Part shown: piece after piece, positions 33,463 to 40,213 of the stretch
Position numbering within the stretch: the stretch's first letter is position 1
How the letters are laid out: the number at the start of each line of letters is the position of its first letter
Assembly (NCBI RefSeq): GCF_030766825.1
Contig: NZ_JASFDV010000066.1
Location: 1 to 41,555 of the forward strand
Direction: 5' to 3'
DNA: 41,555 nucleotides
From: Nocardiopsis sp. CC223A
Lineage (GTDB): Bacteria; Actinomycetota; Actinomycetes; Streptosporangiales; Streptosporangiaceae
Program-made: the position numbers and the translations under genes
Notes under the pieces: model-generated
What the model saw: the letters and a program-made list of their open reading frames with translations, nothing else
Databases searched by the model: none
What the model was told of the DNA's origin: nothing

Positions 33463-33782
33463 CACCGCGATCGTCTCGAACCGTCTTTTGGGGGCACCAC
33501 CTTCCCCAGCAGCTCGCTGGCACGGCGGTGGATCGCCAGTTCGGCCTCCAGTGCGGCGATGCGCTTGTTCGCCGCGGCCAGCTCGCTCTTCTCGGTGCTG
33601 GTCAGGCCTGGGATTAGGCTTTGGTCGATGCGGTCCTGGCGCCGCCAAGCGTAGATCGTCTCGGTGCTGATGTCCAGATCGTGTGCCACGTCCGTGACGC
33701 TGCGTCCGGCCTGGACTAGGTCCAAGACCTTGCGGCGGAACTGGGCGGGGTATCCACGACGTCCCACGATGCCCTCCTTCAA
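33462..33782 (-). CDS. IS3-family OrfA
   Basis: A 106-aa protein with the OrfA helix-turn-helix (QFRRKVLDLVQAGRSVTDVA, DLDISTETIYAWRRQ), followed by a leucine-zipper-like coiled coil (ELAAANKRIAALEAELAIHR). In IS3 elements it forms the OrfAB transposase by programmed -1 frameshifting; here the partner frame is broken. GAAGGAGG precedes the start. Confidence 0.85.
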   Translation of the reverse strand: MKEGIVGRRGYPAQFRRKVLDLVQAGRSVTDVAHDLDISTETIYAWRRQDRIDQSLIPGLTSTEKSELAAANKRIAALEAELAIHRRASELLGKVVPPKDGSRRSR

Positions 33783-33841
33783 GGGTCACGTGGTCCCAGG
33801 ATCCAGAAATCCGACTCCGAAGAAAGCAGGACACACCACCA

Positions 33842-34114
33842 TCACACCCGGCACGAAACAGTGACGACGGGACCGTGTTCGGCCAGGTAGTCGACGATGC
33901 TGGAGACCTCGTAAGAGCGGTTGCCGCCGGAGGTAGCGCGGTGGGCGAGGATGCGTCCGTCGGCGGCGCGGTCGGCCAGGGCACGGCGCCCGAGCCCGGT
34001 GAGGTCCCGGGCCTGGCAAGGGGGAACCGTGTCAGCCGGTCCGAGCCGGGCGAGCAGGAGCGTGCGCTCCAGGACGTGGTCGATATCCGTGGGAGGGGTG
34101 ATCGCGGGGGGCAT
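33842..34114 (-). CDS. Small protein with helix-turn-helix-like region, C-terminus truncated by IS3-b
   Basis: A 90-aa protein of which the last 6 or so residues (VSCRV) are encoded by the IS3 terminal repeat, so the native gene was cut at about 33861. The part ARDLTGLGRRALADRAADGRILAHRATSGGNRSYEV resembles a MerR/excisionase-type winged helix with beta-hairpin. In integrative elements such small DNA-binding proteins often serve as excisionases or regulators. The role is not established. Confidence 0.55.
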   Translation of the reverse strand: MPPAITPPTDIDHVLERTLLLARLGPADTVPPCQARDLTGLGRRALADRAADGRILAHRATSGGNRSYEVSSIVDYLAEHGPVVTVSCRV

Positions 34115-34134
34115 CAGGTCCTCCAGAGCAGGGG

Positions 34135-34416
34135 TTAGGGGGTCGTGGGATCGAGAAGATGCAGGTAGCCGGGATCTGTGGCCATGCCCAGGACAATCGC
34201 CTTGCGGTGAGCCGGTGGTGTGTTCAGAGCGTCGAGGAGACGGCCGAGAGAGTCCGGGTTGAGGCGCAGCCGCCCCTGCTCCACGCGCACGATCACGGAC
34301 TGGTCGATCCCGGCCTCGGCGCCAAGAGCCGTGGTGGTCTGTTTCTGGAGAAGGCGCAGGTGGCGCAGGAGCAGACCGGCGTCGGTCGGCGTCAGCAGGA
34401 AAGGGTGAGCGGTCAT
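34135..34416 (-). CDS. Small XRE-type HTH regulator
   Basis: A 93-aa protein. LLLRHLRLLQKQTTTALGAEAGIDQSVIVRVEQGRLRLNPDSLGRLLDAL (by position about 14-63) is a lambda-repressor-type helix-turn-helix. There is almost nothing beyond the DNA-binding domain. It lies 20 bp upstream of the truncated gene on the same strand and belongs to the mobile-element regulator group. The ribosome-binding site is weak. Confidence 0.7.
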   Translation of the reverse strand: MTAHPFLLTPTDAGLLLRHLRLLQKQTTTALGAEAGIDQSVIVRVEQGRLRLNPDSLGRLLDALNTPPAHRKAIVLGMATDPGYLHLLDPTTP

Positions 34417-34447
34417 GTTCGTGTTTCGTTGTCGAGTCGGTGGACCC

Positions 34448-34481
34448 GGGTGGGGCCGTGGTGGTGTGCACGGCCCCACCC
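34448..34481 (-). terminator. Hairpin terminator between small regulators
   Basis: GGGTGGGGCCGTG (34448-34460) pairs perfectly with CACGGCCCCACCC (34469-34481) across 8 nt. It lies downstream of the leftward operon ending at 34568 and before the XRE gene. A T-run is absent, as is common in actinomycetes. Confidence 0.6.
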
Positions 34482-34567
34482 GGTTCCCGGGGGACGGCCC
34501 CGGGGGAGCCGCCGCCCTCTCTTCCCCGGTGAGGACGTGGCGGTCCTCGATCGGGCGGCGGCAGGTC

Positions 34568-34789
34568 CTAGCGGGTGGGTCTGTGGGCGAGGTGACCGAT
34601 GACTTCGTTGAGGTCGTAGAGGATGACCGCCTCGCCCTCCAGCGGGGTGAGGAGGTAGACCGCTCCCAGCAGTCGGCGCTCCCGGGTGAGCACCAGGCCG
34701 TGCAGGGCGGCGCGCCACCGCAGGTCCTCGAACCGGGTCCGGAGCAGATCAACACGCCGCAGCACGGTGCTGAGCATGGGCCGTCTCAT
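34568..34789 (-). CDS. Small protein of unknown function
   Basis: A 73-aa protein starting MRRPMLSTVLRRVDLLRTRF; its C-terminal half, VYLLTPLEGEAVILYDLNEVI, looks like a beta hairpin followed by a helix. No family is recognised. ATG 34789 overlaps the preceding stop (ATGA) with GGAGGGGG upstream, so it is the last gene of a coupled operon (35896 to 34568). Confidence 0.6.
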   Translation of the reverse strand: MRRPMLSTVLRRVDLLRTRFEDLRWRAALHGLVLTRERRLLGAVYLLTPLEGEAVILYDLNEVIGHLAHRPTR

Positions 34790-35199
34790 CCGCCCCCTCC
34801 TCGCGCCCGGGTGATGAGGTGGTCGAGGAGCCCGAGGTCCTGGGAGTGCAGGGACCGGGTGGCATCGCCCAGCACGGCCAAGCGGTGGTGCCCGGTCGCA
34901 GGAGCGCCGGTCAGGCGGGCGGGGTACTCGATGAGCCACCACAGGCCGGTCTCCTCCGGCTGGTGCAGGAGCACCCGGACCGCCGCCGACGGCGCACCGA
35001 TCCCGACGGGGCGGCCCTGCCGCCAGGTGCGCTCGGGGTAGACGCGGGCGTCGATCACCCACTCCCCCAAGTCCGTGCAGGGCGTGTAGCCCAGGCTCAC
35101 CAGAGCGAGTTCCATGTCCCGCAGGGCTTGTTGGGCACGAGGGGACGGCCGGGGTGGGATCTGGTGCTGGGGCACCATCGTCAGTGCGAGCGCCGTCAT
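34786..35199 (-). CDS. Protein of unknown function in the HATPase operon
   Basis: A 137-aa protein without membrane segments. The middle (DLGEWVIDARVYPERTW, GAPSAAVRVLLHQPEETGLWWLIEYPA) alternates strand-like stretches and could be a small alpha/beta domain. It overlaps its neighbours by 4 bp on both sides, so it is made together with the HATPase. No family is recognised. Confidence 0.6.
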   Translation of the reverse strand: MTALALTMVPQHQIPPRPSPRAQQALRDMELALVSLGYTPCTDLGEWVIDARVYPERTWRQGRPVGIGAPSAAVRVLLHQPEETGLWWLIEYPARLTGAPATGHHRLAVLGDATRSLHSQDLGLLDHLITRARGGGG

Positions 35200-35612
35200 C
35201 GGGCGACCTCCGCGAACACCCCGGTCCCGACCGTCAGCGGCCCCCACCTCAGGGAGAGGGCGTCAACCAGCAGCAGACCGCGGCCATGGGTGGACGTGTC
35301 CTCTGGAGAGCGACGCCGAGGGACGCGACGGGGTTTAGGGCCAGCGTCCTTGACCGCGACTCGGATGTAATCCGAGTGGACGTAGAGGCGCAGGGTGACG
35401 TTCTCTCCGGGAATGCCGCTGCGGGTGTGGGTGAGCGCGTTCGTCACCAATTCCGACACGATCAAGGTCAGCAGGTCAGGAGCCTCGACGTCCCACTCAC
35501 GAAGGTGGTCCTCCACCCATCGGCGAGCAGCACCAACGGTGACCATGTCACCGCCGGGAAAGGTACGCCGTGCCTGGTGCAGAGCCTGCATCACCGCGGC
35601 CGCCACGATCAA
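35196..35612 (-). CDS. Anti-sigma-factor-type HATPase (RsbW/SpoIIAB-like)
   Basis: A 138-aa GHKL ATPase domain. LLTLIVSELVTNALTHTRSG contains the N box, VAVKDAGPKPR the G1 region (DxGxx), and STHGRGLLLVDALSLRWG the G2 box. Stand-alone domains of this type in actinomycetes are anti-sigma kinases or regulators paired with HTH proteins. The start, TTG 35612, overlaps the upstream stop (TTGA). The nearby HTH regulator at 36060 is a possible partner. Confidence 0.8.
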   Translation of the reverse strand: MIVAAAVMQALHQARRTFPGGDMVTVGAARRWVEDHLREWDVEAPDLLTLIVSELVTNALTHTRSGIPGENVTLRLYVHSDYIRVAVKDAGPKPRRVPRRRSPEDTSTHGRGLLLVDALSLRWGPLTVGTGVFAEVAR

Positions 35613-35896
35613 CGCCCTGCCTCTCGGCGTGCGGACTCGGAGGCCAGGAACCGATCAAGGCCAGCCACAGCAGCGCAGTGGTGGGGGGCGCTGGCCAGTC
35701 CCGAGTAGGTGACGACGAGTGGTGCGATCGCTTCGAGGGGCCCATTACCGCCAACCAGTGTGCGCCCGTTTGCAGCGAAAACAACGGGGTCGACGCCTTG
35801 GGGGTACAGCGCTTTGACCTGTGCGCGCACCAGTGCCGGTATGTCTGGTGATTTCTGTCGCGCCGGGGCCCTTGGAACTGGATTCATGTGTCCCAT
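35609..35896 (-). CDS. Small protein of unknown function, first in the HATPase operon
   Basis: A 95-aa protein. The segment VKALYPQGVDPVVFAANGRTLVGGNGPLEAI suggests strands and turns, and the end GLDRFLASESARREAG a helix. It resembles small HATPase-linked proteins of actinomycetes, but I cannot name a family. It is divergent from the regulator at 36060 and shares the 163-bp intergenic promoter region. Confidence 0.55.
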   Translation of the reverse strand: MGHMNPVPRAPARQKSPDIPALVRAQVKALYPQGVDPVVFAANGRTLVGGNGPLEAIAPLVVTYSGLASAPHHCAAVAGLDRFLASESARREAGR

Positions 35897-35960
35897 CGTG
35901 CGGATCCCCGGGGCTGCGCACTAACGAAAAACGATCGAAAGATATCGGTTTCAACAGGGT

Positions 35961-35988
35961 TTGGCGATAGCCAGGGCCGCACTATTAT
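35961..35988 (+). promoter_or_regulatory. Candidate promoter of the HTH/repeat regulator gene
   Basis: TTGGCG (35961-35966) and TATTAT (35983-35988) are separated by 16 nt. The transcript would have a 5' leader of about 65 nt before GTG 36060. Confidence 0.45.
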
Positions 35989-36059
35989 GGTAATGACGAA
36001 GGGCTTCAAATCCCGCCAATTACACCCTTCAGGCACGAACCGGACACAAGGGACTTGCG

Positions 36060-37631
36060 GTGGTTACCGTGAAATCAGCGATCCCTTCATCGGATGAAAG
36101 GTGCATATTGCTGACGGATGAGAAGCCAGTGGTGTGTCGGGGCTGTGGTCGACCCCCCAACACCGGCTGGTCAGGGTGCCGGTGCATCCCAGCGGAGGTG
36201 TGGGCACTGCCTGAGATACGGCAGGCGTGGGAGAAGCGAGACGCTGCGGCGTTGGTGCGGCTGGTGTTGTGGCACTCGGAGCTGTCGCAGACGGAGTTGG
36301 CTCAGATTCTGGGCCTGTCACAGTCCACGATCTCCGACTCCGTCTCAGGCAAGTCCAGACTCAAACGGAAAAGCACCCGCGATGCTGTGTTCAACGGACT
36401 CGACATACTTCGACCACCCGATACACCACACCCAGAACGACACGTGGGCACAGCGGAGACCCTCCTTGAACTTCCCCAGTCTCCAACGGCGAACATCAGC
36501 AGCCCGCCGCTCGCTCTCACCAACCCTGACGGTCTTTTCACCGAGTCCGTACCGGACGCGGTAGAAGCCAGCGGATGGCTGTGGCGAACCGACCTAGAAC
36601 AACGTCTCACCCCGGATACCATCCGGATCGATCCCGATCACTTGAGCACACCGTTACTCAGGTGGCTGGTAGCACCGCCCACAACCCTCACCACTCACTC
36701 CTCCCAGGCCGTACCCGAGGTGACCGAAGACGACATCAACGCCATCAGGAGAGCCTGCGACCTCTTCGAGGCCCTGGACCACGAATTCGGCGGTGGGCAC
36801 GCCCGCACCGCCGCCGTGCAATACCTGCACACGGAGGTCACCCCGCTGCTGCGCGGTCGCTTTGCCCCGGAGACCGGCCGTAGCCTGTTCGCCGCCAGCG
36901 CTCGCTTCGCCGCCAAAGTCGGCGCGATGGCCTACGACGCCGGACTCCACGACCTGGGGCGCCGCTACTTCCTCCAATCCCTCAACCTCGCACACCTGGG
37001 AAACGACCGCCTCCTGGGAGCCAAATCTCTCGCTCTGTTGAGCCACCAGGCCAACTTCCTGGGGCGCTTCCGCAGCGCCGTCGATCTGGCCCGCACCGCC
37101 AAAACCGGCGCGGCGCACCACGCCACCCCCGCGGTACGCGCCATGCTCGCCGCCATGGAGGCCCGTGGTCTGGCCTCACTCGGTGACGACCACGCCTGCA
37201 CCCGGGCCCTGGACGAGATGGAACAGGCTTTCCACCAGATCGACCCGATGACAGAGCCAGCCTGGATGGGATACTTTGACGCCTCGGAGGCTGCCGACGA
37301 GAGCGCTCACTGCGCCCACGACCTCGGCCACGGCATCCGCGCCATCGACCATGCCCACCGCTCCATCACCTTGGCACCCAAGGGGTTCCGCCGCAGCCGC
37401 ACCTTCGCCGGACTCATCCAAGCCAGCGCCTACCTGAAGCAGGCCGACGCCGATCCTGAAGCCGCCTGCGCTCTGGCCCGCACCGCCATCACCCAGGCCG
37501 GAACCCTGCGCTCGGCCCGCGTACGCACCTACATCACCCGCCTGCGCAGCGACCTCGAACCCTACGCCAGCAGCAGGCACGTTCGGGAACTCGACGAGTT
37601 CCTCGCTGACGCCCCGCTTGTCCGCCGGTGA
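36060..37631 (+). CDS. HTH regulator with zinc ribbon and helical-repeat C-terminus
   Basis: A 523-aa protein. A four-Cys zinc ribbon (VCRGCGRPP...SGCRC, about 24-43) is followed by a helix-turn-helix (LSQTELAQILGLSQSTISDSV, about 74-94), a linker, and a helical-repeat region (about 215-515) of the TPR-like sort (ACDLFEALDHEFGGGHARTA, LHDLGRRYFLQSLNLAHLGN, SLALLSHQANFLGRFRSAVD). Such regulators are common in actinomycetes, and their repeats often bind a peptide or small signal. It diverges from the HATPase operon. The start is GTG 36060; its ribosome-binding site is weak. Confidence 0.75.
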   Translation: MVTVKSAIPSSDERCILLTDEKPVVCRGCGRPPNTGWSGCRCIPAEVWALPEIRQAWEKRDAAALVRLVLWHSELSQTELAQILGLSQSTISDSVSGKSRLKRKSTRDAVFNGLDILRPPDTPHPERHVGTAETLLELPQSPTANISSPPLALTNPDGLFTESVPDAVEASGWLWRTDLEQRLTPDTIRIDPDHLSTPLLRWLVAPPTTLTTHSSQAVPEVTEDDINAIRRACDLFEALDHEFGGGHARTAAVQYLHTEVTPLLRGRFAPETGRSLFAASARFAAKVGAMAYDAGLHDLGRRYFLQSLNLAHLGNDRLLGAKSLALLSHQANFLGRFRSAVDLARTAKTGAAHHATPAVRAMLAAMEARGLASLGDDHACTRALDEMEQAFHQIDPMTEPAWMGYFDASEAADESAHCAHDLGHGIRAIDHAHRSITLAPKGFRRSRTFAGLIQASAYLKQADADPEAACALARTAITQAGTLRSARVRTYITRLRSDLEPYASSRHVRELDEFLADAPLVRR

Positions 37632-37637
37632 GGCTTG

Positions 37638-38528
37638 TCAGGTTCCCGGTGTCCAACTCTTGGGCGCTGACGGGGTTTTGAGGGAGGCGATGCGACAACG
37701 CGCTTCGGGGAGCAGGTGTGGCTCGCGGCCAGTGCGTGCGCACAGCCACGCTGTCATCCTCAGCTCGCGGGCCGCCGCCAACGTCTCGAACCCCGCCCAG
37801 GAACGCACATCCCATCCGTAGGCGTCGGCGAACGCGGAGTACTCAGCGTTCGTATACCAGCCGACCCGCTCATAGACGGCCGCGACCACCAAATCCCACT
37901 CCCGGGCACCGATACCGAACCGTTCCAGATCCAGGACCACTGGTCGCCCCTGGTTATCCTCGACGATGTTCTTGCGGTGGGCATCCCCGTGAACCGGGCC
38001 TACCGGAAACGCGTGGTCCAACGCGGAGAGCTCGACCCCCAGCTCAGCCAAACGTGTGTATAGGAACGCCTTCTCGTCGGCACCGAGCGCGGACAAAGCG
38101 ATGTAGCCGTCAATGCCCGCCAACGGGTCCAGCACCGGCAGCGAAAGGTGCACCGGGGCCGCAAGCCTGTGCAGTGACCTGAGCACTGTTCCAATAGTTG
38201 CCGGGGAGCCGGGCCTCACCTCGGGGATGTACTCCCACAGGGTGACTACCCACCGGCCGTCCTCCACGTGGGGTGTGTCCGAGAATGCTCGGACCACCGG
38301 GACACCACTCCAATGCAACCAGCGTGCGATCTCCACCTCCCGGTGGGCTCGCTCTAACGCGCTGTGGGAACTGATACGCAACACGATCCCCGGCCCGGGA
38401 GACACCAGGTTCGCGTTCTCACCGATCGGCCCCAGCACCCGCATCCCTTGTGTCGGCCATCCAGCAGCTCGCAGCACGCGGCCACCGACATCTAGAGCAC
38501 GTTCACGGGTCATCTCGTCTGCGCACAC
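37638..38528 (-). CDS. Aminoglycoside-phosphotransferase-family kinase
   Basis: A 296-aa phosphotransferase. VHGDAHRKNIV holds the catalytic Asp and metal-binding Asn, VVLDLERFGIGAREWDLV holds the second Asp; the first strands (LVSPGPGIVLRIS) bind ATP. It is convergent with the regulator and 6 bp from it. Substrates of this family range from antibiotics to choline; the sequence gives no direct clue. It is not related closely to the lanthidin kinase at 5070 and probably belongs to the element or chromosome. Confidence 0.8.
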   Translation of the reverse strand: MCADEMTRERALDVGGRVLRAAGWPTQGMRVLGPIGENANLVSPGPGIVLRISSHSALERAHREVEIARWLHWSGVPVVRAFSDTPHVEDGRWVVTLWEYIPEVRPGSPATIGTVLRSLHRLAAPVHLSLPVLDPLAGIDGYIALSALGADEKAFLYTRLAELGVELSALDHAFPVGPVHGDAHRKNIVEDNQGRPVVLDLERFGIGAREWDLVVAAVYERVGWYTNAEYSAFADAYGWDVRSWAGFETLAAARELRMTAWLCARTGREPHLLPEARCRIASLKTPSAPKSWTPGT

Positions 38529-38951
38529 GCACCCTACGGTACGCCGGGAACCACCGCCCAGTCCGGGTTCTGGCTACTGCCGTCCTGCCTGTATGTCGGT
38601 CTATATGTCGGTGTGTTGTTACGAAACGGTATGCGCCACCGAACGCTCAAGGCACCTGGTGGTTCTCGTCTGCGGTCCTCGCCCGTGGGGAAAGGTCCTT
38701 CGCCATGGCACGGTGCCCACCGCTAAAAACAGGCCGCAACAAGCCAACAGCCGAGAAAGTCCCCCCGCGTCATCACTGCCCTGCTCACACGACACCCTCA
38801 CTGCCCGTGAGCAGGGCTTTTGCCATCCCCCACCAGTGAGCACTTGGTGGATTCTTTACCTTCTGAGCGGCCGGTGAGCGCGCCATGAGTCCGGTCTGAG
38901 TACAGCGTGAAAGTGCTCTGAGCAGGGCGTTCGTCAAGGTGCGGGTGTCCG
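38529..38951. other. Intergenic region with a terminator but no supported gene
   Basis: 423 bp between the kinase and the sigma-like gene. A 44-codon frame (38705-38839, MARCPPLKTGRNK...) follows AAAGG but runs through the terminator at 38778, so I list it only as a possibility. A small RNA ending at the terminator is the other explanation. Confidence 0.4.
38778..38821 (+). terminator. Rho-independent terminator
   Basis: GCCCTGCTCAC (38778-38788) pairs perfectly with GTGAGCAGGGC (38807-38817), followed by TTTT. It is the best terminator in the window. No convincing rightward gene precedes it, which points to a small RNA or an attenuated leader of the sigma-like gene. Confidence 0.7.
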
Positions 38952-39809
38952 ATGACCCGCACTGGCGAAAGGTCTCTGCTCATGGGCTCGCGCTCACCCC
39001 TGCACGTGGTCGAGAACGCCTTCCACCACCTGGCCCCCACCCACCTGCTGCTGAACGGCGACCAGGTCCACCCCTGGCTCGAACCCCGCCCCTACCCGCT
39101 CACCGAACTGCGCCGCATCCTGCTCACCAACGGCACCCCCTACGAGGTCCGCGACGAGGTCTGGCGGCACACCATCCGCGCCGCCCGCAGGTCCTCGGAC
39201 TGGATGACCGGCGCCCTGGGCCTGTGCATGCCCGCCCTGCGCGCAGCGGCCACCCGGGCCGGGCGCGGACTCACCCCCGCCGACCGGCACGAGGTGGAAT
39301 CGGCGATCCTGACCGCGACCATCCAGCAGGTGCGGACCATCAACCTCTCCTACTGGCGCCTGGCCTGGTACCTCACCCGGCCCGCGCACCGGGCCGGGCT
39401 CTCCGCCCGCAAGCACGAAATGGACGCTCCGACGCCCTGCGGAGGAGCACGCAACGAAAGCGACCCCGGCCTCGACACCCGCGGCAGCTGCGAGCTGGTG
39501 CTGATCGCCGCGGTGCGCGGCGGGGTCATCACCTCCGCTGAGGCCGACCTCATCGCCTCCACCCGGCTGGAGGAGAACATGCTCGCCGACGTCGCCCAGC
39601 GGTTGGGGATCTCCTACAAGACGGCGGCCAAACGCCGTGAGCGCGCCGAGAAGCGTCTGGCCGAAGCCCTCCGGTCCGGTCGGGTGCAGGCCTCCGCGGC
39701 CCTGGGCTCCGACTCGATCGCCCCCGACGTCACCGGGACCGTGCTGCCGCTGCCGTCGAAAGTCGCCGCTCTTCCCGTGTCGCATCCGCGTCTTCGCCCC
39801 GCTTCTTGA
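38952..39809 (+). CDS. Sigma-like HTH protein preceding the conjugation genes
   Basis: A 285-aa protein. The C-terminal third has the region-4-type helix-turn-helix (EADLIASTRLEENMLADVAQ, RLGISYKTAAKRRERAEKRL). The N-terminal part (LLLNGDQVHPWLEPRPYPL, VWRHTIRAARRSSDWMTGAL) has no clear region 2. It probably activates the conjugation genes, since the pilin starts 32 nt on. ATG 38982 is an alternative start with AAAGG upstream. Confidence 0.7.
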   Translation: MTRTGERSLLMGSRSPLHVVENAFHHLAPTHLLLNGDQVHPWLEPRPYPLTELRRILLTNGTPYEVRDEVWRHTIRAARRSSDWMTGALGLCMPALRAAATRAGRGLTPADRHEVESAILTATIQQVRTINLSYWRLAWYLTRPAHRAGLSARKHEMDAPTPCGGARNESDPGLDTRGSCELVLIAAVRGGVITSAEADLIASTRLEENMLADVAQRLGISYKTAAKRRERAEKRLAEALRSGRVQASAALGSDSIAPDVTGTVLPLPSKVAALPVSHPRLRPAS

Positions 39810-39841
39810 AAGGCGTCACTGCGAGGAAGGGAGGAAGGCGT

Positions 39842-40213
39842 ATGCGTTCACCGGTGTGGACGGTTGGGTGGGGGCTGGCTCTGGTCAGTGCCGTCGGGGT
39901 GCTGGTCGTCGGGGATGCCTCGTGGGCGTGGGCACAGTCCCGGGAGGGCGCCGAGCAGGAGGCGGCCGAGCTGCTCCAGATCGTGGACAGGGTGCAGCTG
40001 ATCCTCATCGTGATCGGCACCGCTCTGGGCACCTTGTTCCTGACGATCGCCGGGGTGCGGTGGATGGTCGCGGGCGGGGAGCCCGGGTCGATCGATTCCG
40101 CCAAACGGGCGCTGACCGGGACCGCCATCGGCTACGGCATCGCGGTTTTGGCCAGCACGCTCATGCAGATCCTGGACTGGGTGCTCGCCGCACAGGCCGG
40201 GGGCGGCCAGTGA
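39842..40213 (+). CDS. VirB2/TrbC-like conjugal pilin
   Basis: A 123-aa membrane protein. A signal-like N-terminal helix (VWTVGWGLALVSAVGVLVVG) ends at AWAQ, followed by a short acidic helix and two more membrane helices (LILIVIGTALGTLFLTIAG, TGTAIGYGIAVLASTLMQIL) with a KRALTG loop between them. This is the layout of type IV secretion pilins. AGGGAGGAAGG precedes ATG 39842. The stop overlaps the next start (GTGA). Confidence 0.8.
   Translation: MRSPVWTVGWGLALVSAVGVLVVGDASWAWAQSREGAEQEAAELLQIVDRVQLILIVIGTALGTLFLTIAGVRWMVAGGEPGSIDSAKRALTGTAIGYGIAVLASTLMQILDWVLAAQAGGGQ

Larger units (their letters stand above)
32476..33860 (-). mobile_element. IS3-family element, degenerate (IS3-b)
   Basis: TGTTTCGTGCCGGG at 32476-32489 and its complement at 33847-33860 are the terminal repeats, TG...CA as in IS3 elements, giving 1385 bp. 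OrfA and a broken OrfB lie on the minus strand. The flanks (AGCC left, GTGA right) are not a direct repeat, so the element or its neighbourhood has been rearranged after insertion. It separates the lanthidin cluster from the conjugation region. Confidence 0.8.

Noticed and set aside
37638..38528. Second lanthidin kinase
   Set aside because: It lies outside the IS-bordered cluster, is convergent with an element regulator, and has a standard HGDxxxxN motif unlike the Gln-containing motif of the cluster kinase.
38705..38839. 44-aa peptide gene
   Set aside because: Its second half reads through a strong terminator, so coding is doubtful; mentioned only in the gap entry.
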